Part shown: positions 18,085 through 26,892 of the stretch, piece after piece
Layout of the letters: the number at the start of each line of letters is the position of its first letter
Numbering within the stretch: position 1 is the stretch's first letter
NCBI GenBank assembly: GCA_018056685.1
Contig: JAGPFC010000012.1
Location: 1 to 64,000, forward strand
DNA from: Smithella sp.
GTDB lineage: Bacteria > Desulfobacterota > Syntrophia > Syntrophales > Smithellaceae
DNA length: 64,000 bases
Direction: 5' to 3'
Notes under the pieces: generated by a model
The model's input: only the letters and a program-made list of their open reading frames with translations
Databases searched by the model: none
Told to the model about the DNA's origin: nothing
Position numbers and translations under genes: made by a program

Positions 18085-19638
18085 ATGAGAAAAAAGAAAA
18101 CAACAGCAATGATTTGCATGATCGCTATTTTGTTGATGGCCATTTTTTTGTTGTCGTCACGTCTCTCCCATGCTTTGGAAGTTTCTCAGGAAAAAATATC
18201 CGGGGATGCAACGGCAGATAGCTCTCAGGAAAGTATTTCAGCAACTCATACGGAAAATGTATTGCCGGGACAGAATCCTGTTATCTTTCAAGAGGATGAT
18301 TTTTCTTCGGACATGACGTCCCCCGCCGAGCTTGGTGAAAACATCGAATTTCCCGATGAAAACCGGACACGCTTCCGGAAATTAAAAAATTATTTTTCTG
18401 CAAACATAGGAATGCTTTCGTATGGTGTTGTTCAAAATCCTGCTGATTCCATCGTGAATCCCCATAACGATCTTCTCGAACTGCCCGGTTATGTCGCCAA
18501 TTTTGAAATGAGGCCGGATTTATATTTTGATTCCAGTTATCTGGAGCTTTCTGTCAAACCACGCGCAAAAGTTGACTTTCAGGCTTGGGAAGAGGGAATG
18601 CGCGAAAACGATACGGAATGGGAACACGAAGGGTATGTCAACGAATGGCTCGTGAGAGCGAACGCGTGGCATAAAATATTTGTGTCGTACGGAAGGGAGA
18701 ATTTGCAGTGGGGACCTTCTTTTCTTTTTTCTCCATCCAATCCTTTTTTTACCGATAATGGCCGCATTAATGCGTACATGGAAGTGCCGGGAATGGATTT
18801 CGGCCGTCTTGTTTTCGTTCCGCATGTCAACTGGTCATTATCTCTGATTGTCAATACGGATGAAGGCCGCAGTGTTCCTCTGGGCCCTGATCCTTTCAGT
18901 CCCATTTATGCCGTCAAGATGGACTATACGGGCGAAAAGGCGTATGGCTCTTTCATTTATTCGCGAAAAGACTTTAAGCAGGCAAACACATTCGGATTTT
19001 TCGGGGGGTGGACAGCCTCCGATGCCCTGGTGCTTTATACCGAGGGCAGCATGCGCAGAGGCAGCGATGCTTATTATCCTGTGGAAGATACGTCATCCTT
19101 CGGTGCCTCCCTGCAAAGAAGCTATAGTGATGACCATGAGATCAAGCCGACCGTTTTAGCCGGATGTGCCTACACTTTTGAAAACAGCGGCACGTTGACT
19201 CTGGAGTATCTGTACAACGGGCAAGGGTATAACAATGATGAAGCCGACCTGTATTTTACGACAGCACGGAATGTTTCCGACTTCTATAATAAATTATTGC
19301 AGGACGCGGCCTCAGACGCTGAAAGGGAAGACATTGCCGCATTATTTAAAAGAAATGCTTCTTCGCAGAACGCAAGTCCCGGGTTAAGGTTCTTGCGAAA
19401 AAACTACGCCATGCTGCAGTATCATCAGGTCAATATCAAAAACAGATTGAACATTTCTTTGCGCTGGACGCAGAATATTGATGACGGTTCCGGACAGCTC
19501 TTCGGGCTCTTTTCCTATTTTCTCGGCAATCACTGGGAACTTTTTTCTTCCGGTTTGATCAACGCGGGTAATGAAGAAACGGAGTTCGGCAGCGTTCTTG
19601 ATTATCAGGTCATGTTGGGTTTAAAGTTTACGCTCTAA
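18085..19638 (+). CDS. Predicted outer-membrane beta-barrel protein
   Basis: About 517 residues with a signal peptide (hydrophobic residues 8-26, cleavage after SHA). After a Ser/Glu-rich linker the chain shows alternating aromatic-rich strands (for example GKTFIYSRKDF-like, GFFGGWTASDALVLYTEGSM) and ends in a Phe-Thr-Leu strand, MLGLKFTL, as in barrels inserted by BamA. No named porin family was recognised. The start is uncertain: ATG 18085 or TTG 18079, neither with a clear ribosome site. Eight bases after the LolA-like gene, so it is probably the outer-membrane member of the same pathway. Confidence 0.72.
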   Translation: MRKKKTTAMICMIAILLMAIFLLSSRLSHALEVSQEKISGDATADSSQESISATHTENVLPGQNPVIFQEDDFSSDMTSPAELGENIEFPDENRTRFRKLKNYFSANIGMLSYGVVQNPADSIVNPHNDLLELPGYVANFEMRPDLYFDSSYLELSVKPRAKVDFQAWEEGMRENDTEWEHEGYVNEWLVRANAWHKIFVSYGRENLQWGPSFLFSPSNPFFTDNGRINAYMEVPGMDFGRLVFVPHVNWSLSLIVNTDEGRSVPLGPDPFSPIYAVKMDYTGEKAYGSFIYSRKDFKQANTFGFFGGWTASDALVLYTEGSMRRGSDAYYPVEDTSSFGASLQRSYSDDHEIKPTVLAGCAYTFENSGTLTLEYLYNGQGYNNDEADLYFTTARNVSDFYNKLLQDAASDAEREDIAALFKRNASSQNASPGLRFLRKNYAMLQYHQVNIKNRLNISLRWTQNIDDGSGQLFGLFSYFLGNHWELFSSGLINAGNEETEFGSVLDYQVMLGLKFTL

Positions 19639-19663
19639 TTTCATTTAACGCAAAGGAGGTTCC

Positions 19664-20314
19664 TTGTTGCTTAAGCATTATCGTTACACATTAATTAATA
19701 AAATTCTAAAGTCCCTTTATTACCTGATCCGGGCCTATAGCTGGACTTTTCGGATGGATGTCGAAAATGAAAATCAGTGGAAAGAATATCTGAAAGGTGG
19801 CGGCAGAGTGATCATCTGCTGCTGGCACCAGCAGTTTTTTTCGGCCATACGTCATTTCAAGACCTATAGCTCTCTTCATCCGGCCTTAATGATCAGTCAA
19901 AGCCAGGATGGTGACATTATCGCCAACATCGCCGAGAAAAGTGGCTGGCATACCGTTCGGGGATCGTCTTCACGGGAAGGACGCCAAGCTTTGAGAAAGA
20001 TGATTGATCACCTGAAGCAATTTGGCTTCGTCGGTCATGTTCTGGATGGACCCAGAGGACCGGCCGGGATCGTGAAAGACGGAGTGATCAGTATGGCTCA
20101 GGCGACGGGAGCGGTTATTGTGCCGTTTTATCTTTCTGCGGAACGGGCGTGGTATTTTAACAGTTGGGATCGGTTTATGCTGCCCAAACCGTTTTCGCGG
20201 GTCCGTTTACGTTTTGGGGATATGCTGGAGGTGCCTGCGCAGAACAATGAAGGTGACTTCGAACGCCAACTGCTTCGTCTGCAAAGCATTATGCAACCGG
20301 GCTTGATCAAGTAA
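19664..20314 (+). CDS. DUF374 lysophospholipid acyltransferase-like protein
   Basis: A 216-residue protein of the DUF374 branch of the LPLAT acyltransferase superfamily. The variant acceptor motif is CCWHQQFFSA near residue 49 (the H-x4-D of classic members becomes HQQFF), followed by SQSQDGDIIANIAEKSGWHTVRGSSSREG and the DGPRGPAGIVKDGVI block near 128. These enzymes acylate lipid A or phospholipid-like acceptors at the inner membrane. Start TTG 19664, five bases after AAAGGAGG; a second TTG is at 19667. It ends the cluster begun by the ABC genes. Confidence 0.85.
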   Translation: MLLKHYRYTLINKILKSLYYLIRAYSWTFRMDVENENQWKEYLKGGGRVIICCWHQQFFSAIRHFKTYSSLHPALMISQSQDGDIIANIAEKSGWHTVRGSSSREGRQALRKMIDHLKQFGFVGHVLDGPRGPAGIVKDGVISMAQATGAVIVPFYLSAERAWYFNSWDRFMLPKPFSRVRLRFGDMLEVPAQNNEGDFERQLLRLQSIMQPGLIK

Positions 20315-20725
20315 TCTGCGTATTAAGAAATTAATTACGGGTATGAACCCCAAAGCAAGCTTTGAAAACAATTTTGCAGCAAACTGCGGGTATTCAATCC
20401 GTGCTCATGCAGGATAATTTCACTTACGCTTCGAACGTCATTAGCCTCCGCTGTGTGGGATTGTTCCCCATCCCGATTTATGGGGATGGGATAGTTTGTC
20501 CAACAAATTTCAATGTACCTATAGTGACCTTCAGGTTATTCGTTTTTGAAATTTGAGTCTCACAATAATTTTTCTTCTTCGCGTTGAATATCAACGTTGC
20601 ATTAATAAAAATATAATTGATAATTCTGTAAAAGTAATGTAAATTTAATCTAAAAAAACAGCAGGAAATGGAAGTCATAAAGTCTTCTTTTCTCAATCAA
20701 CTGATCAACACCAGGAGGATGAGCC
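20315..20725. repeat. Non-coding gap holding dispersed repeat copy B (about 20395-20575)
   Basis: This 411-base gap has no credible gene. It contains hairpin CCCATCCC/GGGATGGG near 20468-20491, directly followed by GGGATAGTTTGTCCAACAAA, which matches copy A (7.1 kb) at most positions and in the same hairpin context. The rest is AT-rich and includes the ribosome site AGGAGG just before the gene at 20726. Confidence 0.5.
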
Positions 20726-21280
20726 ATGAATGTCAAGGGTACAGCCTTTATTACACGCAGAGACACGATCATTAAAACTTTTGGCGAAGCGCGATGGAAA
20801 ACATTCATCGATAAGTTGACTGCGAAAGACAAATATTTCGGACAGGTCATCATGAATGTCACGCTGATTCCGCTGGATAAATTTGTAATATTTCTTGATG
20901 AAGTTCTGAAGGAATTTTTCCAGAATGATAACAATCATTACTGGAAACTGGGGGAAAAATCCGCGGATTTTTCCCTGGGGCCGGGCGGTCCTTACCACTC
21001 TTTTCTCATGACAAAGGATATCAAGCAATTCGTGGAATCAGTCATGCCCAAAATCTGGTCAACTTATTTTGATGGCGGTGTTTTTAACACACGTTTTGAG
21101 AACAATGTCGCCCATATCACCATTTCCGATCTTCCCATCAAGCATATATATTTTGAATATCTGATTATAGGTTACATAAGGCAGGCTTTTGTTATCTTTG
21201 GGAAAAAAGCCATCGAGCGCCGCATCAGAGGTTTTTCATCAGGAAACAACGATATTTATTACCAGATTGAATTATCCTGA
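20726..21280 (+). CDS. Uncharacterised protein, possibly TIGR02265/DUF2378-like
   Basis: A 184-residue cytoplasmic protein. The pattern, N-terminal 'KGTAFITRRDTIIKTFGEARW', then IPLDKFVIFLDEVLKEF, then a Gly-rich turn with LGEKSADFSLG, then MPKIWSTYFDGG, resembles the TIGR02265/DUF2378 family best known from myxobacteria (resemblance in spacing, not proven). No catalytic motif. The gene stands alone between repeat copy B and its own strong terminator. AGGAGG lies seven bases before ATG. Function unknown. Confidence 0.7.
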   Translation: MNVKGTAFITRRDTIIKTFGEARWKTFIDKLTAKDKYFGQVIMNVTLIPLDKFVIFLDEVLKEFFQNDNNHYWKLGEKSADFSLGPGGPYHSFLMTKDIKQFVESVMPKIWSTYFDGGVFNTRFENNVAHITISDLPIKHIYFEYLIIGYIRQAFVIFGKKAIERRIRGFSSGNNDIYYQIELS

Positions 21281-21300
21281 CATCTGTAAATCACCCATAG

Positions 21301-21341
21301 GCAGTGAACAGTCATGAATGAAGAATTGTTCACTGCTTTTT
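21301..21341 (+). terminator. Rho-independent terminator
   Basis: Perfect 10-bp stem GCAGTGAACA (21301-21310) / TGTTCACTGC (21327-21336), then TTTTT. It closes the gene at 20726 and faces the convergent operon ending at 21346. Confidence 0.85.
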
Positions 21342-21345
21342 CTTT

Positions 21346-23508
21346 TCAGACTAAAAGCAAAGACGTTGCCGCAAACACAAACATTGCCCATGTCGTGACA
21401 TCCATCCCCATCAAGGGAATTAAAAACAAACTGCCCAGAAGAGACCCGATGCATCCGCCGAGAAGGTCAGCGGCATACAATGGTGAAATGACATCCTGCT
21501 GATGATCAATTTCATGAAGGCTGGCAAAGGCGAAAATGCCCGCTACGAAAAAACCGGTAAATACCAGCAGAAATGAAATCTGCATCAGACCGATAGCATT
21601 GCTCTTCAGTAAATATTTTTCCGTAAAGACAATTAAAATGCAAAAACCAATGATCAAAAGGATGCCCTGCCAGCGTAAGCTTGATCGACGGTTGACCGGT
21701 CTGGACATTGCTTTCTTCACGATCAAAGCCCCCAGGGTGAGACCCGACATGAAACTCATTAAAAGAATGCCGATGTCCTGATACAGCACTCCTGACTTGG
21801 TCTGATAATGAAGCATCAGAATGGTTTCCATCACCATTCCGATAAATCCAGCCGCAGCAACCAGCAGCATGCGCCGAAGCATGGAGTGAAAACGGCTGAA
21901 AAGTAAAATAACAGGCAAACTTATCCAGAAGAGCAGGGAGAAAGGCGGTTCAAACAATAAAGGATTGATCACCGTCTGGACATCAATCAGCGCCAGGCGC
22001 GGGAAAAATTTCGACAACCAGATCATGAATGCATATTGGTAGCAAACCGGTTGAATATCGGTATTGATCGGTGAGTTGTTTTTATTGAGCAAATCCCTGA
22101 CTTCAAAAAATCTGTCGTTGGTGAAAAGATATCGAATGTAACCGGGTGTAATTAGTCGCGTTGCGATTTGCATTTTCTGCAACCGTTGAATCATTACATG
22201 ATGGGTTTGCGGCAGGGGAGATCGCGAAGCCGTCACAATATTGGTTGTGCCGGGAAGAAAAAGCACGGCGGGAAAAACGGAGCGAAGGGCATTGAAGATG
22301 CCGGCGTTGCGGTTGGCGAGCGGTTTTGTCCATAAATTCTCAGACGTGTGCAGCCGGAAACCCAGAATTCCGCCCGGATTCAGCTTTGCCGAACATTGCT
22401 CAAAGAACTCTTGGGTATAAAAACGATTAGCCTGACCGGAGGTCGGTTCCGGCATGCCCACCAGAATGAGATCATACAGGCCGCTTTTTTTAAGAAATTT
22501 TCTCGGGTCATCAAAAATAATGTTGACGGCCGGAGCGTTCAGTGATTGCCGGATGTCCTTTGGAAGATGTTTTGTCACCATTTTCAACAGGGCGGGATTG
22601 AGTTCAACATAATCAATTTTCTGCGGTGAATACTTCGTTATTTCCCGAACGAGACCTTCGATACCACCGCCCAGAATAAGCACTTTGCGCGGATGGGAAT
22701 GCTGGAGCGCTGTCAAATGGCAGAAGTATTCGGCGTCCATGCCCTCGGTTTCAAAGCTCAGCGCATCATTTTCATAAACAGAAATCTGATTGTAAAGCCT
22801 CGTCACGGTGATTCTGCCATACGGTGTATCCCTGTTTTCTAAAAGACGGGGATGATTCCATCGGGTGAGCGTGTCATCCAAAGCCGGTGAAATCCAGAGG
22901 AGACCGAACACAAGGCAGGATAAAAGAAGGGCCGTCGTGCGCCATCGTGACGCTCTGTTGTCTTTCAAAATCATCAACGGAATGATGACGGCGATCAGGG
23001 CGCAGAGCAGCGCCGAAGAGAAATTCTGCAATTCCCACATGATAAACAACGTGGAAAGTAATCCGCCCAGTAATCCGCCCGCGCTTTCGATGGCGTAAGC
23101 GACAGCCAGCGTCTCGTTTTGGGCCACATAAGCTCTGGCCGCCCACTGAAATAATAAGCCTGACAGGAGTCCCGCGGGCAGCAACGCAATCAGTGCGACA
23201 AGGATTTGCTGAAAGAAATCAAGATACGCGCCGGGAAGGCCGCCGAAAAGAAGGCGACTGGCGCGGATGAAGACAATATCCAGCGAAATGGCAAATGCGA
23301 AGACCATAAAAAGCGAGGCAATCTGTCGAGGAGAAGGGGAATGCACACGACGTCCGATCATGGCGCCCAGGGCTGTCCAGAAGAGCCAGATACCCAGAGC
23401 AAGGAGATAAATCAATTCGACGCCAAAAAAGGAAACATTCAATTCCCGCAGCAGGACGACCTGTCCCAGGATGGAAATAAGCCCAATGGCGAGAAGAGAT
23501 ATCTTCAT
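21346..23508 (-). CDS. Membrane-fused spermidine synthase-like protein (second paralogue)
   Basis: A 720-residue protein with hydrophobic helices in about 1-215, a central spermidine-synthase-like domain (about 230-470) and a second helix bundle (about 515-720). The central domain has ILGGGIEGLVREI near residue 277, IDYVELNP, and DLILVGMPEPTSGQANRFYT, where MPEPT occupies the catalytic Asp region. It follows the Memo/AMMECR1 fusion by four bases and is clearly in that operon. Substrate unknown; it is longer than the 7.2 kb paralogue because of the extra C-terminal helices. Confidence 0.82.
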   Translation of the reverse strand: MKISLLAIGLISILGQVVLLRELNVSFFGVELIYLLALGIWLFWTALGAMIGRRVHSPSPRQIASLFMVFAFAISLDIVFIRASRLLFGGLPGAYLDFFQQILVALIALLPAGLLSGLLFQWAARAYVAQNETLAVAYAIESAGGLLGGLLSTLFIMWELQNFSSALLCALIAVIIPLMILKDNRASRWRTTALLLSCLVFGLLWISPALDDTLTRWNHPRLLENRDTPYGRITVTRLYNQISVYENDALSFETEGMDAEYFCHLTALQHSHPRKVLILGGGIEGLVREITKYSPQKIDYVELNPALLKMVTKHLPKDIRQSLNAPAVNIIFDDPRKFLKKSGLYDLILVGMPEPTSGQANRFYTQEFFEQCSAKLNPGGILGFRLHTSENLWTKPLANRNAGIFNALRSVFPAVLFLPGTTNIVTASRSPLPQTHHVMIQRLQKMQIATRLITPGYIRYLFTNDRFFEVRDLLNKNNSPINTDIQPVCYQYAFMIWLSKFFPRLALIDVQTVINPLLFEPPFSLLFWISLPVILLFSRFHSMLRRMLLVAAAGFIGMVMETILMLHYQTKSGVLYQDIGILLMSFMSGLTLGALIVKKAMSRPVNRRSSLRWQGILLIIGFCILIVFTEKYLLKSNAIGLMQISFLLVFTGFFVAGIFAFASLHEIDHQQDVISPLYAADLLGGCIGSLLGSLFLIPLMGMDVTTWAMFVFAATSLLLV

Positions 23509-23512
23509 GATG

Positions 23513-25051
23513 TTATTTGAACTCGGACTCGCTGAAAACCAGAGCCTGGAAAGTTGAGAATTGGGCGTTCTGTCTCCAGCAGTTCGCGTTCAATCCCGCT
23601 TTCTGGCAAAGATGATTGAGCATTTCTTCACGACTCCAACCCTGTTCAGTGGCCACCTGCGGAAGAAAAACGGCAGATTGTCCGTCTTTGCTGAGCAGGA
23701 CACCATCCCGGCCGACTAAAATATCGGATGTGCCGGTTACCCGCTTCATCGGTGTCAGCACGGATATTTCTATTTCAATATCTTGAAGTTCCTCTGCCGT
23801 CAGGGGAGGGAAGCGCCGGTCATGGAAGGCGGCCTGCAGCGCCATCGTTCCGACCAGTTTGCCCAACGGTTCATCCGCGAACATGTGACCGATGCATCCG
23901 CGCAGCTCACCTTTTTTCTTCAGAGTGACGAACACGCCTCGTGGCTGCTGAAGATTCGGAGAAAAATCCCTGGCCAAAGGCGTCGTATCTGTTGCAAATA
24001 CCCGTGCAATGGTTTTCCGGGCAAAACGGAGCAGATTCTTTTTGTCGTTCAAAGACAGGATGGACGAATCGGCAGGCAAAGTCGGTTTTGATGGCCTGAT
24101 GATTTCTTTTCCTTTATCATCAGCAGTCAGCACCACGGCGCCATATCCCACAACACGTGAACGTTCGCCTATTGAAACATCGCCGGAGTTGGCATAACTG
24201 ACAATTTCTCCGCGCACGGCTCCCAGTGATTTGGCGGCAATCATCGCAGCAATAACCGGCGCCTCGCCGCAGGCGCACGTGGCCAGGTTGGAAATATTTT
24301 TGTTCATATTCTTACGGATGGCCTTGCTTAATTCGGCTGGATCCAGCGTGGTTATTGCCGTTAGTATTTCCCGGTCAACGATCCTGGCATCTTCCTGAGG
24401 AGGGTAATGGGAAAGATCGGTACTGACAACGATTAAAGCCTTTTTGTTTTTTAAAACCCTTGCCAAGGCCTGACCAAAGCGGGTTAATATATTGATGTCA
24501 TGCGAACCCACAATAATGGGAACTGTTTTTGCTTTCGGAAAAGCCACCTGAATAAAGGGTAAGACCACTTCGATGGAATGTTCGGATGCATGCGTCGCCT
24601 TGTCCAGCGTACAGTCGGTTGGCGCTTCCTTCACCAGCAGGGATATGATGCCCTTATCTACGGATACCGTGCCGAGGGGTGTGCGGAACCCGTCGCCGGG
24701 ATAGACCGCGGCGCCATTCAAATCAGGACTGGTGTGATTGGTGCCCAGCACGACAACGACATCATAGGACTGATGGCTGACCTGTTTGAATCCATCCGCG
24801 CAAATTTGGCCTGAATAAATGTAGCCGGCATGAGGAACAATGATCGCCACCGGTTTTTTGACTTTTGCCGGCACGGCGTCCTCGAGGAATTTTTCGACGG
24901 CCAGTTTTAACCTGGGCGCTGATTCCGGGTAGAATTTGCCGGCGACAACCGGTTCGCGAACTTCTGCATTCGAGACGTTATCGGTCTGGCAGGCCACGGC
25001 AAAACAAACAAGGATCGCTATCCCTAAAAAATTGAAGCGTGAAATATTCAT
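23513..25051 (-). CDS. AmmeMemoRadiSam proteins B and A fused (Memo + AMMECR1), predicted lipoprotein
   Basis: A 512-residue fusion. Residues 1-21 form a lipoprotein-like signal (LVCFAVACQ, Cys 21). Memo (dioxygenase-like, protein B) covers about 30-300: GKFYPES, VPHAGYIYSGQI, LGTNHTSP, STDLSHYPP and CACGEAPVIAA mark its metal site. AMMECR1 (protein A) covers about 325-505 with RGVFVTLKKKGELRGCIGH. The three-part AmmeMemoRadiSam system is widespread but its reaction is not established. AGGAGG before ATG. The radical SAM partner ends 15 bases upstream. The export signal is unusual for proteins normally thought cytosolic. Confidence 0.9.
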   Translation of the reverse strand: MNISRFNFLGIAILVCFAVACQTDNVSNAEVREPVVAGKFYPESAPRLKLAVEKFLEDAVPAKVKKPVAIIVPHAGYIYSGQICADGFKQVSHQSYDVVVVLGTNHTSPDLNGAAVYPGDGFRTPLGTVSVDKGIISLLVKEAPTDCTLDKATHASEHSIEVVLPFIQVAFPKAKTVPIIVGSHDINILTRFGQALARVLKNKKALIVVSTDLSHYPPQEDARIVDREILTAITTLDPAELSKAIRKNMNKNISNLATCACGEAPVIAAMIAAKSLGAVRGEIVSYANSGDVSIGERSRVVGYGAVVLTADDKGKEIIRPSKPTLPADSSILSLNDKKNLLRFARKTIARVFATDTTPLARDFSPNLQQPRGVFVTLKKKGELRGCIGHMFADEPLGKLVGTMALQAAFHDRRFPPLTAEELQDIEIEISVLTPMKRVTGTSDILVGRDGVLLSKDGQSAVFLPQVATEQGWSREEMLNHLCQKAGLNANCWRQNAQFSTFQALVFSESEFK

Positions 25052-25066
25052 TTTGATACCTCCTGC

Positions 25067-26263
25067 TTAGGTCCACACACCGGCGATTTTTTGTTTGCAA
25101 AATTTGCATCGTCCGTCTTTTATGCTCATGGCGGTGATAAAAAATCCCTGTCGTTCGACAACAATCTTTCTGCAATTCGGGCAGTAGGTGTGATTGCCCG
25201 GATGGCCGGGAACATTGCCCACATAGGGGTAATGCATGCCCCTGCTCATGGCCAGGTCATACGCGCGTTGCAGTGTGGTGCCGGGTGTGGGTGGAAGATT
25301 CCGTAACTGGAAATCGGGATGAAAGCGGGTAAAGTGTACAGGGACGTCAGGACCGATTTCTCCCAGGATCCAGTCAATCAGGCCTTTCATCATTTTATCG
25401 GAATCGTTTAAGGTGGGCACAACCAGATTGACAATTTCCAGATGAATGCCGCTTTTCGCGATCTGTTTGATGGTACGGAGAACGGGCTGGAGCCTGGCCC
25501 CGCAGGCGGAACGGTAGAAATCCTCGCTGAATCCTTTCAGATCGATTTTAATGGCGTTCAGTACATTACACATTTCCTGCAATGGTGCTTCATTCATGAA
25601 TCCGCAACTGATCATGACACAGTGAATGCCCCGCTTTTGCGCATCGCGGGCGATGTCGGTGAGATATTCCGTAAAAACGGTCGGTTCATTATACGTAAAA
25701 GCGATGACAGGCGCCTTACTGCTGCATGCGGCGTTGACAATGCTGGCCGGCGGCGTGAAGGCTACCGGATGATCTTCCGGTGAGGACTGGGAAATTTCCC
25801 AGTTCTGACAAAACTTGCATTTGAGCACGCAACCGGCAGTCGCCAGAGAAAAGGCCGCCGAACCCGGCAGGTAATGGTAAAGGGGTTTTTTTTCAATCGG
25901 GTCAATGTGAATGGAGATGGGACGGCCATAGACCAGGCTCCGCAGTTCACCCTTCACATTCATGCGCGTCCGGCATCTGCCCCGCTGCCCGTTCGTAATG
26001 GAGCATCCATTGGCGCAAAGCTGACATTTGGCAATCGTCTCTTCACTGGAGTAACTGCTGCCTTTTAATTTGGCAGGTGTCCAGTAACGGGCTCGGGGAG
26101 CTTTTCGGATAATTTCATCCAGATACGTTTCTCCGAAGGCGAGACCTGCATGATTACCGGGCAAAAACTTCTGCCAGCACGGATCGAACATTACCGGTCC
26201 CAATCCGCTGACGATCGGGACGAGTTTTGCAAGCGTCGTTAAAAAATCGCGTCTGGAAATCAT
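25067..26263 (-). CDS. AmmeMemoRadiSam system radical SAM enzyme with Tat-like signal
   Basis: A 398-residue radical SAM enzyme. The [4Fe-4S] motif is CVLKCKFC near residue 150; an extra N-terminal cysteine cluster (CQLCANGCS...CRT, near 77-92) and two C-terminal CxxC pairs (CPNC, CKFC) probably bind metals. The N-terminus MISRRDFLTTL plus a hydrophobic stretch is a good twin-arginine signal. ATG 26263 is chosen because GAGG lies five bases before it; an upstream in-frame ATG (26308) has no ribosome site and would bury the RR motif. First gene of the operon with the Memo/AMMECR1 fusion and spermidine synthase-like gene. Confidence 0.92.
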   Translation of the reverse strand: MISRRDFLTTLAKLVPIVSGLGPVMFDPCWQKFLPGNHAGLAFGETYLDEIIRKAPRARYWTPAKLKGSSYSSEETIAKCQLCANGCSITNGQRGRCRTRMNVKGELRSLVYGRPISIHIDPIEKKPLYHYLPGSAAFSLATAGCVLKCKFCQNWEISQSSPEDHPVAFTPPASIVNAACSSKAPVIAFTYNEPTVFTEYLTDIARDAQKRGIHCVMISCGFMNEAPLQEMCNVLNAIKIDLKGFSEDFYRSACGARLQPVLRTIKQIAKSGIHLEIVNLVVPTLNDSDKMMKGLIDWILGEIGPDVPVHFTRFHPDFQLRNLPPTPGTTLQRAYDLAMSRGMHYPYVGNVPGHPGNHTYCPNCRKIVVERQGFFITAMSIKDGRCKFCKQKIAGVWT

Positions 26264-26396
26264 CATACCCTCGGGATTTTTATCGTTACAGATATGCGGA
26301 CACGCCATTTTTGTGTGATAGAATTATAAGAGAAGTCACCAGGGTAAGTCAATGTTTATTGCGGTACCGGCCAGGGGTGGTTTCCTTTAAAACTCA

Positions 26397-26425
26397 TTGA
26401 CATAAAACAAGAACTCTCTTATATT
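26397..26425 (+). promoter_or_regulatory. Sigma-70-type promoter for phasin-like gene
   Basis: TTGACA (26397-26402), 17-base spacer, TATATT (26420-26425), 100 bases before the ATG at 26525. Close to consensus at the right spacing. Confidence 0.7.
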
Positions 26426-26524
26426 TTCCATCAAATAAGCAATGTTTCGGCAAACGAAGGATTCGTTAAGAATCGAAGAATCTGTTTTTGGATAAAATAT
26501 ACTTATCATAAAAAGGAGGATGTT

Positions 26525-26824
26525 ATGCCATTTGCATTAATGAAAAAAGTCATGTTGACAGGAATCGGTCTTGCGCTGAAAACTCAGTCGGAAATGGAAG
26601 CTATGGCCAAAGACATTATTAAGCAGACAAAAATGGGCGAGGCGGAAGGAAAGAAGTTCATGGATGACATTATGAAAAAATATGACAAGGCCAAAGTCGA
26701 CATGGAGAAGAAAATTCAGAAAGGTATTGCCGACTACATGGCCAACGCTGATATCGCCAGCAAGAAGGAATTGAACGCTCTGAAGAAAGAGGTCAGTAAT
26801 CTGAAAAAAGCTCGCAAAAAATAG
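26525..26824 (+). CDS. Phasin-family (PhaF/PhaI-like) small protein
   Basis: A 99-residue, Lys/Glu/Met-rich helical protein. Residues 10-80 form an amphipathic helix (KKVMLTGIGLALKTQSEMEA then KKFMDDIMKKYDKAK), the C-terminus a coiled coil ending in KKARKK. The arrangement matches polyhydroxyalkanoate granule-associated phasin-like proteins, which coat granules or act as small helical regulators. No PHA synthase is in the window. AAAGGAGG precedes ATG. A stem-loop follows, then ubiB. Confidence 0.75.
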   Translation: MPFALMKKVMLTGIGLALKTQSEMEAMAKDIIKQTKMGEAEGKKFMDDIMKKYDKAKVDMEKKIQKGIADYMANADIASKKELNALKKEVSNLKKARKK

Positions 26825-26825
26825 T

Positions 26826-26860
26826 GCCTGTCCATTTTCTCCCGGCCGGAAAATACAGGC
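26826..26860 (+). other. Stem-loop between phasin-like gene and ubiB
   Basis: GCCTGT-x-x-ATTTTC (26826-26839) pairs with GAAAAT-ACAGGC (26849-26860), loop rich in G/C. No T-run follows, so it may protect or attenuate mRNA rather than terminate it. Confidence 0.4.
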
Positions 26861-26892
26861 CCTGGCATGAAAAAGTTGAAGGATGTGCGTGA

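Noticed and set aside
20362..20556. 64-codon open frame in the gap after the DUF374 gene
   Set aside because: It lies across the degenerate repeat copy B, has no ribosome site and no protein-like pattern.
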